This document shows, piece by piece, positions 18,236-27,412 of a stretch of 64,000 nt of DNA. The translations under genes and the position numbers were made by a program. Within the stretch, counting starts at the first letter, position 1. Each line of letters starts with the position of its first letter. The notes below the pieces were generated by a model. It ran no database searches. It worked only from the letters and a program-made list of their open reading frames with translations, and was not told where the DNA came from. The DNA comes from Novosphingobium sp. SG707. GTDB lineage: Bacteria > Pseudomonadota > Alphaproteobacteria > Sphingomonadales > Sphingomonadaceae. The stretch covers positions 62,001 through 126,000 of the forward strand of contig NZ_JAAZQL010000009.1 of the NCBI RefSeq assembly GCF_012275515.1, given 5' to 3'.

Positions 18236-19800
18236 TGGTTCTCCAGCTTCTTAGCGCGGGCGCGGCGGGCGCTGTCGAACATGCGGCAACGCCGTCATGG
18301 GCAATGTTTGCTTATCTGGTGTCGGGCGTGCTGTTCATTTTGGCTTTGCGCGGGCTGTCCAGCCCTGCCACCAGCCGGGCTGGCAACCGCTATGGCATAA
18401 TCGGCATGACGATTGCGGTGGCCACGACGTTGGTGACGCATGTACCACGTATTTCTCTTAGTCTCGATGGCGATCCAAGTGCTCCGACTGCATTTGATAG
18501 CGGCAGCTTCGGCCTGATCTTGGCCGCCATCGCCATCGGCGGCGGCATCGGTTTTGTCATCGCACGGCGCATTGCCATGACGGCGATGCCCCAATTAGTG
18601 GCGGCGTTTCACTCGCTGGTCGGCATGGCGGCTGTGCTGGTGGGCTGGGCGGCCTATCTCAATCCGCAGGCTTTCGGGATTGCGGAAGCCATCCCGCTCG
18701 AAAACATGCTCAATGCGGTGGCGGGTGCTCAGCTTGTTCCCGAGGCCACCGCTCTGCACATCCACGCCCAATCCTGCATCGAAATGGGCCTTGGCATCGC
18801 CATCGGCGCCATCACGTTCAGCGGTTCGATCATCGCCTTCCTCAAACTGGCGGGCAAGATGTCGGGTTCGCCGATCATGCTGCCGGGGCGCCATGTCATC
18901 AACCTTGGCACGATCATCGCGATCCTTTGCCTTGTCGGCTATTTCACGATGGATCAGTCGCTATGGGTGATCGGCGTGATTACGCTGCTGGCCTTCATCA
19001 TCGGTTTCCTGCTGATCATTCCGATCGGCGGGGCGGATATGCCGGTGGTGGTCTCGATGCTCAACTCGTATTCGGGCTGGGCGGCGGCCGCGATGGGCTT
19101 CACGCTGCATAATAGCGCGATGATTATCACCGGGGCGCTGGTCGGTTCCTCGGGCGCCATCCTGTCCTATATCATGTGCAAGGCGATGAACCGCAGCTTC
19201 ATCTCGGTGATTGCGGGTGGCTTTGGCGCCGCGCCTGAAGCATCGGGCGGAGCGCCCAAGGAACAGCGTCCGTGGAAGCGCGGCAGCGCCGAGGACGCGG
19301 CCTTCCTGATGAAGGAAGCCGAAAGCGTCATCATCATCCCCGGCTATGGCATGGCGGTTTCTCAGGCTCAGCACGCGCTGCGCGAAATGGCCGATGTGCT
19401 CAAGAAGGAAGGCGTCAGCGTCAAATATGCCATTCACCCGGTTGCCGGACGAATGCCGGGCCATATGAATGTCTTGCTGGCCGAAGCCAATGTGCCTTAT
19501 GATGAGGTATTCGAGCTGGAGGACATCAATTCCGAGTTCGGCCAGTGCGATGTTGCCTTCATCATCGGCGCCAATGACGTGGTCAATCCCGCCGCCAAGA
19601 CCGACAAGTCCAGCCCGATCTACGGCATGCCCGTGTTCGACGTGGACAAGGCCAAGACCGTGATGTTCGTCAAACGGTCGATGGGCGGCGTGGGTTATTC
19701 AGGTGTTGATAATGATGTCTTCTACATGGACCAGACCATGATGCTGCTGGCCGACGCCAAAAAGATGGTGGAAGACATCGTCAAGGCGCTGGCCCACTAA
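18235..19800 (+). CDS. pntB: NAD(P) transhydrogenase subunit beta
   Basis: About 521 residues: eight or nine transmembrane helices in the first 300 residues, then the soluble NADP(H)-binding domain III. The latter shows SVIIIPGYGMAVSQAQHALREM, HPVAGRMPGHMNVLLAEANVPYDE, the GANDVVNPAAK loop and KRSMGGVGYSGVDN. These are the classical NADP-binding and proton-coupling motifs. The ATG at 18235 overlaps the pntAB stop as TGATG; GTG 18232 is also in frame. The complete enzyme is the main transhydrogenase supplying NADPH. No terminator follows, and a small lipoprotein gene begins 13 bases later. Confidence 0.95.
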   Translation: MVLQLLSAGAAGAVEHAATPSWAMFAYLVSGVLFILALRGLSSPATSRAGNRYGIIGMTIAVATTLVTHVPRISLSLDGDPSAPTAFDSGSFGLILAAIAIGGGIGFVIARRIAMTAMPQLVAAFHSLVGMAAVLVGWAAYLNPQAFGIAEAIPLENMLNAVAGAQLVPEATALHIHAQSCIEMGLGIAIGAITFSGSIIAFLKLAGKMSGSPIMLPGRHVINLGTIIAILCLVGYFTMDQSLWVIGVITLLAFIIGFLLIIPIGGADMPVVVSMLNSYSGWAAAAMGFTLHNSAMIITGALVGSSGAILSYIMCKAMNRSFISVIAGGFGAAPEASGGAPKEQRPWKRGSAEDAAFLMKEAESVIIIPGYGMAVSQAQHALREMADVLKKEGVSVKYAIHPVAGRMPGHMNVLLAEANVPYDEVFELEDINSEFGQCDVAFIIGANDVVNPAAKTDKSSPIYGMPVFDVDKAKTVMFVKRSMGGVGYSGVDNDVFYMDQTMMLLADAKKMVEDIVKALAH

Positions 19801-19812
19801 GGGGTCCATTTA

Positions 19813-20118
19813 ATGCGTAAAGTTCTGACAGTCCTTGCCCTTACCCTTGCCCTCTCGGGCTGTGTTCAGGGGATCGCCCGGGGCCGGGTGAAATCGGCCC
19901 TTGTGGGGGCGGGGCTGTCCGAACCGGTCTCGGCCTGCATGGCCGAACATATGGTGGACAAGCTGACCATCAGCCAATTGCGCCAATTGGAGGCGTTGCA
20001 GGGCCCCAAGCGGTCGCTGTTCGATTATGTGATGGCGGTGCGCCGGATCCAGGACCCTGAAGTGATCCGCGTGACGGCGGCGGCGGCTGGGTTGTGCATG
20101 TCCGGGTGGGAAAGGTAA
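19813..20118 (+). CDS. Small predicted lipoprotein
   Basis: A 101-residue protein whose N-terminus MRKVLTVLALTLALSGC is a lipoprotein signal with lipobox LSGC; Cys17 would be lipidated. The mature part is helical, with two further cysteines (CMAEHMVDKL and GLCMSG) that could form a disulfide in the periplasm. The ATG at 19813 has AAGGGG upstream. It may be the last gene of the transhydrogenase operon, since only 12 bases separate it from pntB. I recognise no family or function. Confidence 0.7.
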   Translation: MRKVLTVLALTLALSGCVQGIARGRVKSALVGAGLSEPVSACMAEHMVDKLTISQLRQLEALQGPKRSLFDYVMAVRRIQDPEVIRVTAAAAGLCMSGWER

Positions 20119-20130
20119 GATTTGAAGGGA

Positions 20131-20346
20131 TGCCTCCGGCGGGCAAAGGGTCTCGACCCTTTGCAATCCCATGAATGGGGTGGGGGTTGATCCGTCCGCA
20201 GTTGATGATTTTTAAAGCTTGCGGCGCGGTGAGGTTATCCTATCCGCGCCGCAGGCTTTATCATTTCGCCATCGCGTCCGACACCGGGGGCAGAACCCGT
20301 GGCGCAACAAAGACGGTAACGGGAGCGCGAGGGACAAGTCCCTCGC
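20131..20346. repeat. Composite palindromic intergenic repeat, copy B
   Basis: The left arm (20131-20170) has the GCCTCCGGCGGGC prefix and stem GCAAAGGGTC/GACCCTTTGC. The inner palindrome is TTTAAAGCTTGCGGCGC (20211-20227) with GCGCCGCAGGCTTTA (20246-20260). GCGCAAC (20312-20318) precedes the right arm, which is of another type: GGGAGC, then stem GCGAGGGAC/GTCCCTCGC. It is the only copy between co-directional genes (lipoprotein and dgt). Confidence 0.88.
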
Positions 20347-20390
20347 ATTTTCCCCTTTTTCTTCAAACAAAATCCGCCTACCCCAAATCT

Positions 20391-21551
20391 ATGCCCCTAT
20401 CCCCTCTGGCCTGCGACCCATCGCAATCCCTTGGCCGTGAATTCGCGCTCGAAGGCTCGATCGCCCGCGGCCCGCGCAGCCCCTATCAGCGTGACCGCGA
20501 CCGGATCATCCACTCGATTGCGTTCCGGCGCTTGCGGCATAAGACGCAGGTTTTCGTCGCCCCCGATGGTGATCACTACCGTGTCCGCCTGACGCATAGC
20601 CTCGAGGTGGCGCAGATCGGTCGCGTCATCGCCCGCGTGCTGGGGCTGGACGAGGATCTGACCGAGGCGCTTTGTCTTGCCCATGACATCGGCCACCCGC
20701 CCTTTGGCCACAGCGGCGAGGACGCGCTGGACGAGGCGCTGAAGGAGCAGGGCGGATGGGATCACAATGCCAACACTTTGCGCACGCTCATGCGTCTGGA
20801 AAGCCCCTATTGCGAGCATGAGGGGCTGAACCTGACATGGGAGACGCTGGAGGGGCTGGCCAAGCATAATGGACCGGTCCGCAACCCTAACTGGGCTCTG
20901 GCCGAGCTGGACGCGGCCTATCCGCTGCATCTGGGCGAATGGTCCTGCCTTGAGGCGCAGGTGGCCGCGATTGCTGACGATATTGCCTATGACAATCATG
21001 ACATTGACGATGGGTTGCGCGCCGGTTTCCTCCATCTCGACGATCTGCTGACCCAGCCCTTTGTGGCCGAGCAATGGCGCGCGGTTGAGGCCAAGCACCC
21101 CAATGCCCCTCATGACCGCAAGTTGCGCGAACTGGTGCGCAGCCAGATCGGCATCATGGTCAATGATGTGATCGCCGAAACGCAGAGCCGCACGCAGGGG
21201 ATGGCCAGCATTGCCGACATCCGCGCCGCCACCCGCGCCAGCGCTGCCTTTTCGCCCGCGATGGCCGAGGCCGAGCGGACCTTGAAGCGCTTCATGTATG
21301 ACCGGCTCTATTACCATCCCGATCAACTGGCCACGGCGGAAAAGGCGCATCAGGTCGTCTCGGGCCTGTTTGCCGCCTATCGCGAGGACCCCTCGCGCAT
21401 GGGCGAGGCATGGGCCGCCCGCCTGCCACAGGAAGAGCCCCAGCGCAGCCGCCATATCGCCGACTATATCGCAGGCATGACCGACCGTTTCGCCATCGCG
21501 CAATATCGCCAGATCCACGGCACCGCCCCCGAAGGATTGAGCAACGTCTGA
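20391..21551 (+). CDS. dGTPase-like dNTP triphosphohydrolase
   Basis: A 386-residue HD-domain protein of the deoxyguanosinetriphosphate triphosphohydrolase family. It hydrolyses dNTPs to the nucleoside and triphosphate and so controls nucleotide pools. Metal ligands are His69 (RLTHSLEVAQIGR) and the pair His98-Asp99 in CLAHDIGHPPFGHSGE, with a later Asp in ADDIAYDNHDIDD. RSPYQRDRDRIIHSIAFRRLRHKTQVF is the family N-terminal block. The ATG at 20391 gives the normal N-terminus but has no clear Shine-Dalgarno sequence; the frame is open upstream through repeat copy B, which I do not consider coding. It is well separated from the downstream glycine riboswitch. Confidence 0.92.
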   Translation: MPLSPLACDPSQSLGREFALEGSIARGPRSPYQRDRDRIIHSIAFRRLRHKTQVFVAPDGDHYRVRLTHSLEVAQIGRVIARVLGLDEDLTEALCLAHDIGHPPFGHSGEDALDEALKEQGGWDHNANTLRTLMRLESPYCEHEGLNLTWETLEGLAKHNGPVRNPNWALAELDAAYPLHLGEWSCLEAQVAAIADDIAYDNHDIDDGLRAGFLHLDDLLTQPFVAEQWRAVEAKHPNAPHDRKLRELVRSQIGIMVNDVIAETQSRTQGMASIADIRAATRASAAFSPAMAEAERTLKRFMYDRLYYHPDQLATAEKAHQVVSGLFAAYREDPSRMGEAWAARLPQEEPQRSRHIADYIAGMTDRFAIAQYRQIHGTAPEGLSNV

Positions 21552-21660
21552 CCGTGATTACGCCGGATTTATGGAGCGGATTACGTATTGGGGTAGAATT
21601 TCTGACAGGCTGTTTGACTTTTGCGCCGCAAAAAGAGATGGCGAACATCAGTCGCTGAAC

Positions 21661-21875
21661 GATGCGGGAGAGTTCGGGTGATTCGCAAGAATTGCCCGGC
21701 GCCGAAGGAGCAACCGCCCCGGAATCTCTCAGGCAATAAGGACCGTGTCGGTCAATAGCGACGCTCTGGAAAGTGCAATCGGACCAATGGGTTCGGGGGC
21801 CGCCGAAGGGGTAAATCTGTGCATTCCCATGCGCGGGCTAAGCTCTCAGGTTTCCGTGACAGAGGGGGCACCGGA
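21661..21875 (+). promoter_or_regulatory. Tandem glycine riboswitch
   Basis: Two successive aptamers precede gcvT. The first has GCGGGAGAG, GCCGAAGGAGCAA, AATCTCTCAGGCA and GACGCTCTGGAAAG (21760-21773). The second has CGCCGAAGGGGTAA (21801-21814), AGCTCTCAGGT (21841-21851) and GACAGAGGGGGC. These are the conserved core blocks of the glycine riboswitch, which normally turns on the glycine cleavage operon when glycine is plentiful. The leader ends about 30 bases before the gcvT start. A TTGACT at 21614 could be the -35 element. Confidence 0.92.
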
Positions 21876-21905
21876 ATGGTGCAACGCTGTGCGGAAGGCT
21901 GATTT

Positions 21906-23093
21906 GTGAGCGACACATACAATTTTGACTCGGGCGAAGAAGCCGAGATCCCCGAAACCCTCACCCTTCCTCTCGATGCCTGGCACCGCGCGCGCGGCGG
22001 CCGCATGGTCGAATTCGCCGGTTACTGGATGCCGGTGCAATACGAAGGCATCATGGGCGAACACCTGTGGACCCGCGAAAACGCCGGTCTTTTCGATGTC
22101 AGCCACATGGGCCAGCTGGTCGTGTCGAGCGAGGATGAGGATCAGCAGGACGCCGTCACCGCTCTGGAAGCGCTGATGCCCGCCGATCTTTCGATACTCA
22201 AGGTTGGCCGCCAGCGCTATTCGCTGCTGCTGAATGAAACCGGCGGGATCATCGACGATCTGATGATCACGCGCTGGCCCGGCGGCTTTTTCCTGATCGT
22301 TAATGGCGCGACCAAGTGGGATGATATTGGCCATCTGCGCGAATTCCTGCCTGATGACATCACGCTGACTCACCGCGACGATTTCGCGCTGCTGGCGCTG
22401 CAAGGCCCCCGCGCAGCCGAGGCGCTGGCCTCTTTCGGCATCGCGCCCGCCCAACCGCAGATTGTGCCCGTGGATCAACTCTCCTTCATGCAGGCCGGTC
22501 CCTATGTTTGGAACGGGGTTGAACTGCACATCAGCCGCAGCGGTTATACCGGCGAGGATGGCTATGAAATCGCCGTCCCGGCCGAAAGCGCCGAAGCGCT
22601 GGCCGAGATGCTCTGCACCCACGAAGCGGTCAAGCCAATCGGCCTTGGCGCACGCGATTCCTTGCGCATGGAGGCGGGCCTGCCGCTCTATGGTCATGAT
22701 CTGAATGAGGACATCGACCCCATCAGCGCTGGCCTTTCCTTCGCCATTTCCAAGCGCCGCCGCGCCGAAGGCGGCTTCCCCGGCGCCGACCGCATCCTGA
22801 CCGGCCTGTCGCAGGGCACCGAAACGGTCCGCGTCGGCCTGAAGCTCTCGGGCCGTCAGGCCGCGCGCGAAGGCGCCGAGGTGTACAGCGGCGAGGACAA
22901 GGTCGGCGTGCTGACCTCGGGCGGTTTCGCGCCCAGCCTGGGCTGCCCCATCGCCATGGCCGATGTGCCCGCCGCTCTGGGCGCGCCCGGCACTGAATTG
23001 TTCATCGACGTGCGCGGCAAGAAGCTGCCAGCCACCGTCGCTGCCATGCCTTTTGTTCCCCATCGCTATTTCCGCAAAGGAGCCGCAAAATGA
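21906..23093 (+). CDS. gcvT: Glycine cleavage system T protein (aminomethyltransferase)
   Basis: A 395-residue T protein. It transfers the methylene group from aminomethyl-lipoyl-H protein to tetrahydrofolate, releasing ammonia. The N-terminal block [21 protein letters not shown] and [10 protein letters not shown], then [33 protein letters not shown] and the C-terminal [17 protein letters not shown] region, are family signatures. The start is GTG at 21906, with GGAAGG at 21892-21897, eight bases upstream; no ATG fits. A polar stretch of about 20 residues precedes the domain. It is the first gene of the gcv operon under the glycine riboswitch and overlaps gcvH by four bases. Confidence 0.95.
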   Translation: MSDTYNFDSGEEAEIPETLTLPLDAWHRARGGRMVEFAGYWMPVQYEGIMGEHLWTRENAGLFDVSHMGQLVVSSEDEDQQDAVTALEALMPADLSILKVGRQRYSLLLNETGGIIDDLMITRWPGGFFLIVNGATKWDDIGHLREFLPDDITLTHRDDFALLALQGPRAAEALASFGIAPAQPQIVPVDQLSFMQAGPYVWNGVELHISRSGYTGEDGYEIAVPAESAEALAEMLCTHEAVKPIGLGARDSLRMEAGLPLYGHDLNEDIDPISAGLSFAISKRRRAEGGFPGADRILTGLSQGTETVRVGLKLSGRQAAREGAEVYSGEDKVGVLTSGGFAPSLGCPIAMADVPAALGAPGTELFIDVRGKKLPATVAAMPFVPHRYFRKGAAK

Positions 23094-23461
23094 CCCGTTA
23101 TTTCACCAAGGACCACGAGTGGATTTCCGTTGACGGCGATGTGGCGACCGTCGGCATCACCGATTTTGCGCAAAACGCGCTGGGCGACATCACCTTTGTC
23201 GAAGTCCCCGAAGCGGGCAAGGCGCTGGGCAAGGGCGACACGGCCAGCGTGGTGGACAGCGTGAAGGCCGCCAGCGACGTTTACGCCCCGGTTTCGGGCG
23301 AAGTGACCGAAGGCAATGCGGCGCTCGAAGAAGCCCCCGAGCTGGTCAACACCTCGCCCGAGAGCGAAGGCTGGCTGTGGCGCATGAGCGTTTCGGACGC
23401 TGGCGAGCTGGCCGATCTGATGGATGAGGCCGCCTACGCCGCCTATATTGCGGAGCTTTAA
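23090..23461 (+). CDS. gcvH: Glycine cleavage system H protein
   Basis: A 123-residue lipoyl carrier protein that shuttles the aminomethyl intermediate between the P, T and L proteins. The lipoylated lysine is Lys59 in [19 protein letters not shown], exactly the family pattern; [20 protein letters not shown] and EGWLWRM are also standard. ATGA overlaps the gcvT stop, so translation is coupled. It sits second in the riboswitch-controlled operon. The L protein (lipoamide dehydrogenase) is not in the window and is presumably shared with other complexes. Confidence 0.96.
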   Translation: MTRYFTKDHEWISVDGDVATVGITDFAQNALGDITFVEVPEAGKALGKGDTASVVDSVKAASDVYAPVSGEVTEGNAALEEAPELVNTSPESEGWLWRMSVSDAGELADLMDEAAYAAYIAEL

Positions 23462-23467
23462 TCGCCC

Positions 23468-24823
23468 ATGCGTTATTTGCCTCTCACCCCGGCCGATCGC
23501 GCCACGATGCTGGCGCGGATCGGCGTGGACAATATTGACGCGCTGTTTTGCGATGTGCCCGCTGAGGCGTTGCAGGCAGGACCCATTGCGGGCCTGCCGG
23601 GCCATGCCAGCGAAATGGCGGTCGAACGCCATATGGGCCGCCTTGCCGGAGAAAACCTCTCGGCGGGCGCGGCGCCCTTCTTTCTGGGCGCGGGCGCGTA
23701 TAAGCACCATATCCCGGCCAGCGTCGATCACCTGATCCAGCGCGGCGAGTTTCTGACCGCCTATACGCCCTATCAGCCCGAAATCGCGCAGGGCACGCTG
23801 CAGGTGCTGTTCGAGTTCCAGACGCAGGTCGCGCGCCTGCTGGGCACCGATATTGCGAACGCCAGCCTCTATGACGGCTCGACCGCCTGCTGGGAAGCGA
23901 TCGCCATGGCGCATCGCGTGACCAAGCGGAAGAAGTCGATCCTGACCGGCGGTCTTCACCCGCATTATGTGGCGACCGCGCAGACCATGGCGCGTTTCAC
24001 CGATGACGTGCTGGTGGCGCAGGCCCCGGTGCTGTCGGGCGATGCCGAGGATGCCGCGATCATCGCCGCCATCGACGGCGAAACCAGCGCGGTTGTGGTG
24101 CAGTACCCCGACATTCTGGGCCGCATTCCCGATCTGGCCGCGATTGCGGCGGCGGCGCAGGCGCATGGCGCGCTGCTGATCGCGGTGGTGACGGAGCCGG
24201 TGGCGCTGGGTCTGCTGGAGGCTCCCGGCGCGCTGGGCGCGGATATTGTTGTGGGTGAGGGGCAGTCGCTGGGTGTGGGTCTGCAATTTGGCGGGCCGTA
24301 TCTTGGCCTGTTCGGTTGCCGCGAAAAGTTCCTGCGCCAGATCCCCGGCCGCCTGTGCGGCGAGACGCTGGACGCCGAAGGGCGCCGCAGCTTCGTGCTA
24401 ACGCTCTCGACGCGCGAACAGCATATCCGCCGCGAAAAGGCGACCAGCAATATCTGCACCAATTCAGGTCTTTGCGCGCTGGCTTTCAGCATTCACGTGA
24501 GCCTGCTGGGCGGCGCTGGTCTGGAGCGCCTGGCCCGCATCAACCATGGCAAGGCGCAGGCTTTGGCCGCGGCGGTGGCGGCCATTCCGGGCGTCAGCGT
24601 CCTGAATGATGCCTATTTCAACGAATTCACCGTGATCCTGCCCAAGGATGCGCGCGAAGTCGTCGATGCCTTGGCGGCCAAGGACATTCTGGGCGGCGTG
24701 CCGCTTGGTCGCCTCTATGCCGAAACGCCCGCGCTGGCCAATGGCCTGCTGCTGACCGCCACGGAATGCACGAGCGATGAAGATATTGCGGCCCTTGTGG
24801 CGGCGCTGAAGGAGGTGCTGTGA
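23468..24823 (+). CDS. gcvPA: Glycine dehydrogenase (decarboxylating) subunit 1
   Basis: The 451-residue N-terminal half of the split P protein, which decarboxylates glycine with PLP. Recognisable blocks are [54 protein letters not shown] and [19 protein letters not shown]. This chain has the aminotransferase fold but lacks the PLP lysine, which is in subunit 2. It lies six bases after gcvH, and its TGA overlaps the ATG of gcvPB. The two-gene form is usual in many bacteria and is not a frameshifted gcvP. Confidence 0.95.
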   Translation: MRYLPLTPADRATMLARIGVDNIDALFCDVPAEALQAGPIAGLPGHASEMAVERHMGRLAGENLSAGAAPFFLGAGAYKHHIPASVDHLIQRGEFLTAYTPYQPEIAQGTLQVLFEFQTQVARLLGTDIANASLYDGSTACWEAIAMAHRVTKRKKSILTGGLHPHYVATAQTMARFTDDVLVAQAPVLSGDAEDAAIIAAIDGETSAVVVQYPDILGRIPDLAAIAAAAQAHGALLIAVVTEPVALGLLEAPGALGADIVVGEGQSLGVGLQFGGPYLGLFGCREKFLRQIPGRLCGETLDAEGRRSFVLTLSTREQHIRREKATSNICTNSGLCALAFSIHVSLLGGAGLERLARINHGKAQALAAAVAAIPGVSVLNDAYFNEFTVILPKDAREVVDALAAKDILGGVPLGRLYAETPALANGLLLTATECTSDEDIAALVAALKEVL

Positions 24824-26376
24824 TGAACGCTCCCAACGCTTCGGGATGGCGCCCGGAAATGGGTGAGGCAGGCGCGATCCTGCCCGCCACGGTCAGCGGC
24901 GATCATGGCCTCAACCTTGAGGAAAAGCTGATCTTTGAACTGGCCGCGCCCGGCACCTATGGCGTCGATTTCGACGATGCCGATGTGGCTCCAGCGCCCG
25001 CGCTGGGCAAATTTCTGCGCAAGGCGGCTCCGGCTCTGCCGGGCCTGACCGAGCCGGAGGTGGTGCGCCACTACACGCGCCTTTCGCGTCAGAACTATGC
25101 CATCGATCTGGGGCCTTTCCCGCTCGGCTCCTGCACGATGAAGCACAATCCGCGCCTGAATGAAAAGGTCGCGCGGATGGCGGGCTTCGCCGATGTCCAC
25201 CCGTTGCAGCCGACGCAGACGGTGCAGGGCGCTTTGAAGGTCATCACGCAGCTTGCTGATTGGCTGATGGCGCTGACCGGGATGCCCGCCGTAGCCATGA
25301 CGCCCAAGGCGGGCGCGCATGGCGAGCTTTGCGGGCTGCTCTGCATCCGCGCTGCCCTGACCGCGCGCGGTGAGGAACGCCCTGTGGTGCTGGTGCCTGA
25401 AAGCGCGCATGGTACGAACCCGGCCACCGCCGCCTTCGCCGGTTTCCGCGTGGAAAACATCCCCGCAACCGAGGATGGCCGCGTCGATGTGGCCGCGCTG
25501 ACGGCTCGTTTGGGGCCGGATATCGCGGGCGTGATGATCACCAACCCCAACACCTGCGGCTTGTTCGAGCGCGATCTTAAGACGATCTCGGACGCGGTCC
25601 ATGCGGCGGGCGGCTATGTCTATTGCGACGGCGCCAATTTCAACGCCATCGTCGGCAAGGTGCGCCCCGGCGACCTTGGCGTCGACGCGATGCATATCAA
25701 CCTGCACAAGACCTTTTCGACGCCCCATGGCGGCGGCGGTCCGGGTTCGGGTCCGGTGGTGCTGTCCGAGGCGCTGGCTCCGTTTGCCCCGCTGCCCTTC
25801 GCGACGCTCGATGCCGATGGCGTCGCGCATCTGGTCGAGGAAGGCGATGCCCACGACCACGGCCATCCCAACAGCTTTGGCCGCATGACCGCGTTCCATG
25901 GCCAGATGGGCATGTTCACCCGCGCGCTGACCTATATCCTCAGCCACGGCGCGGATGGTCTGCGTCAGGTGTCCGAGGATGCTGTGCTCAACGCCAACTA
26001 CATCCTGCGCGAGCTGGAAGATGTGCTGGACGCGCCCTTTGCCGCCTATGGCCCCTGCATGCATGAGGCGCTGTTCAGTGACAATGGCATGGCCGAGGGC
26101 TTCTCGACGTTGGATATCGCCAAGGGGCTGATCGACGAGGGTTTCCACCCGATGACGGTCTATTTCCCGCTGGTGGTCCATGGCGCGATGCTGGTCGAAC
26201 CAACCGAAACCGAGAGCAAGGCGGGCACCGACCGCCTGATCGCCTCGATGCGCTCGCTGGCCGAGCGTGGGCGGGCAGGGGATGTGACGCTGAAAAGCGC
26301 GCCTCACTATACACCGCGGCGCCGCGTTGATGAAACGCTGGCGGCGCGCAAGCCCAAGCTGGTCTGGAAGGACTAA
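24823..26376 (+). CDS. gcvPB: Glycine dehydrogenase (decarboxylating) subunit 2
   Basis: A chain of about 517 residues, the C-terminal half of the P protein. The PLP lysine lies in MHINLHKTFSTPHGGGGPGSGPV. Other family blocks are YPLGSCTMKHNPRLNEK-like GSCTMKHNPRLNEKVARM, ESAHGTNPATAAFAGF, ITNPNTCGLFE and DEGFHPMTVYFPLVVHGAMLVEPTE-type PMTVYFPLVV. The ATG at 24823 overlaps the gcvPA stop as TGATG and has GGAGG seven bases upstream; GTG 24820 is in frame. A strong terminator follows 19 bases after the stop and closes the gcv operon. Confidence 0.95.
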   Translation: MNAPNASGWRPEMGEAGAILPATVSGDHGLNLEEKLIFELAAPGTYGVDFDDADVAPAPALGKFLRKAAPALPGLTEPEVVRHYTRLSRQNYAIDLGPFPLGSCTMKHNPRLNEKVARMAGFADVHPLQPTQTVQGALKVITQLADWLMALTGMPAVAMTPKAGAHGELCGLLCIRAALTARGEERPVVLVPESAHGTNPATAAFAGFRVENIPATEDGRVDVAALTARLGPDIAGVMITNPNTCGLFERDLKTISDAVHAAGGYVYCDGANFNAIVGKVRPGDLGVDAMHINLHKTFSTPHGGGGPGSGPVVLSEALAPFAPLPFATLDADGVAHLVEEGDAHDHGHPNSFGRMTAFHGQMGMFTRALTYILSHGADGLRQVSEDAVLNANYILRELEDVLDAPFAAYGPCMHEALFSDNGMAEGFSTLDIAKGLIDEGFHPMTVYFPLVVHGAMLVEPTETESKAGTDRLIASMRSLAERGRAGDVTLKSAPHYTPRRRVDETLAARKPKLVWKD

Positions 26377-26395
26377 GCTATAGGGTCGCAGGAGG

Positions 26396-26427
26396 GGGCC
26401 GCCGCGTTTCGCGTGGCGGCCCTTTTT
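26396..26427 (+). terminator. Intrinsic terminator of the gcv operon
   Basis: GGGCCGCCGCG pairs with CGCG-GGCGGCCC (one bulged T) and is followed by TTTTT at 26423-26427. The convergent DMT transporter gene ends at the next base. Confidence 0.85.
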
Positions 26428-27333
26428 CTATGCGGTTTCGCGGGCCGCTTTAATTCGCCGATGCTCGCGCAGGGCAATCATCATCCCCGCCACCACGATC
26501 AGCGGCGCCCCGGCCCAGGTATGCGCGGGCGGCAATTGGTCGAAAATCGTCCAGCCATAGATCGTCGTCCAGATCAGCGTGGCATAATCCATCACCAGCA
26601 CGCTGGCCGCCGAACCAAAGCGCAGCGCCGCCGTCAGCAGCACTTGCGCCAGCGCGCCCACCACGCCCATCGCAATGATTTCGGCCCAGAGCGCGGGCGA
26701 ATGCGGGGTCATATAATAGAGCATCGTCGGGGTCAGCAGCAGCGTGCCGAAAAGCGCGAAATAGAACACCACCGCAATCGGCGTCTCGGTGCTGGTCAGA
26801 TCGCGGATTTGCAGGCTGATAACCGCCACCAGAAAGCCCGAGCAAAGCCCTGCCGCCAGCCCCAGCGGCGAAATGCCGCCCGCAATGGACGCCCCATCGC
26901 CCGGCGCCGTGATGATGATCACCCCGGCAAAACCCAGCGCCACCGCCATCCAGCGCAGCCGCCCCGGTGGAGATTTATAGACGATCGCCGTCAGCAGCAC
27001 CGCAAACAGCGGCGTGGTAAAGCCCAGCACAGTCGCCACCGGCAAAGGCAGCAGCACCTGCGCGCCAAACAGGCAGACCATGCCGATCGAGCCGGTGATC
27101 GTGCGCAAAGCATGGGTTTTGAGCCGCCGCGTATAGAGCGAAAACAGCCGCCCCCGCGCCGCCAGCCAACCGCCGAGCAAGGGCAGAGTCAAAGCCTGAC
27201 GCCAGAACATGATTTCGGGCAGGGCGACGCCGCGCTGATGCAGCAGCTTGACCATCATATAGAGCGTGGCCAGCGCGAGCGTGGCAGCAAGGCGCAGGCC
27301 CAGCGCCAGAAAGGGGCGTTGATGTTGAGGCAC
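26428..27333 (-). CDS. DMT-superfamily (EamA) transporter
   Basis: A 301-residue membrane protein with about ten hydrophobic helices in two similar halves, the EamA/RhaT arrangement of the drug/metabolite transporter superfamily. The first half has LGFTTPLFAVLLTAIVYKSPPG (strand-turn typical of the EamA loop); the second half has DYATLIWTTIYGWTIFDQLPP. Such proteins usually export metabolites or amino acids; the substrate cannot be predicted. The start appears to be GTG at 27333, since the next Met lies inside the first helix. It is downstream of cpaF on the same strand, with an 80-base gap. Confidence 0.88.
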   Translation of the reverse strand: MPQHQRPFLALGLRLAATLALATLYMMVKLLHQRGVALPEIMFWRQALTLPLLGGWLAARGRLFSLYTRRLKTHALRTITGSIGMVCLFGAQVLLPLPVATVLGFTTPLFAVLLTAIVYKSPPGRLRWMAVALGFAGVIIITAPGDGASIAGGISPLGLAAGLCSGFLVAVISLQIRDLTSTETPIAVVFYFALFGTLLLTPTMLYYMTPHSPALWAEIIAMGVVGALAQVLLTAALRFGSAASVLVMDYATLIWTTIYGWTIFDQLPPAHTWAGAPLIVVAGMMIALREHRRIKAARETA

Positions 27334-27412
27334 GCGCGGCCCTTAACCCATCGGGGCCGATTGTTGCACCGCTATTTTGCGCATGAAACAATGCCGCGCG
27401 TGCATCCGCCGG

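Noticed and set aside
20175-20390. Extended N-terminus of the dNTPase gene through repeat B
   Set aside because: The added residues encode repeat sequence and do not belong to the family; the normal N-terminus starts at 20391.
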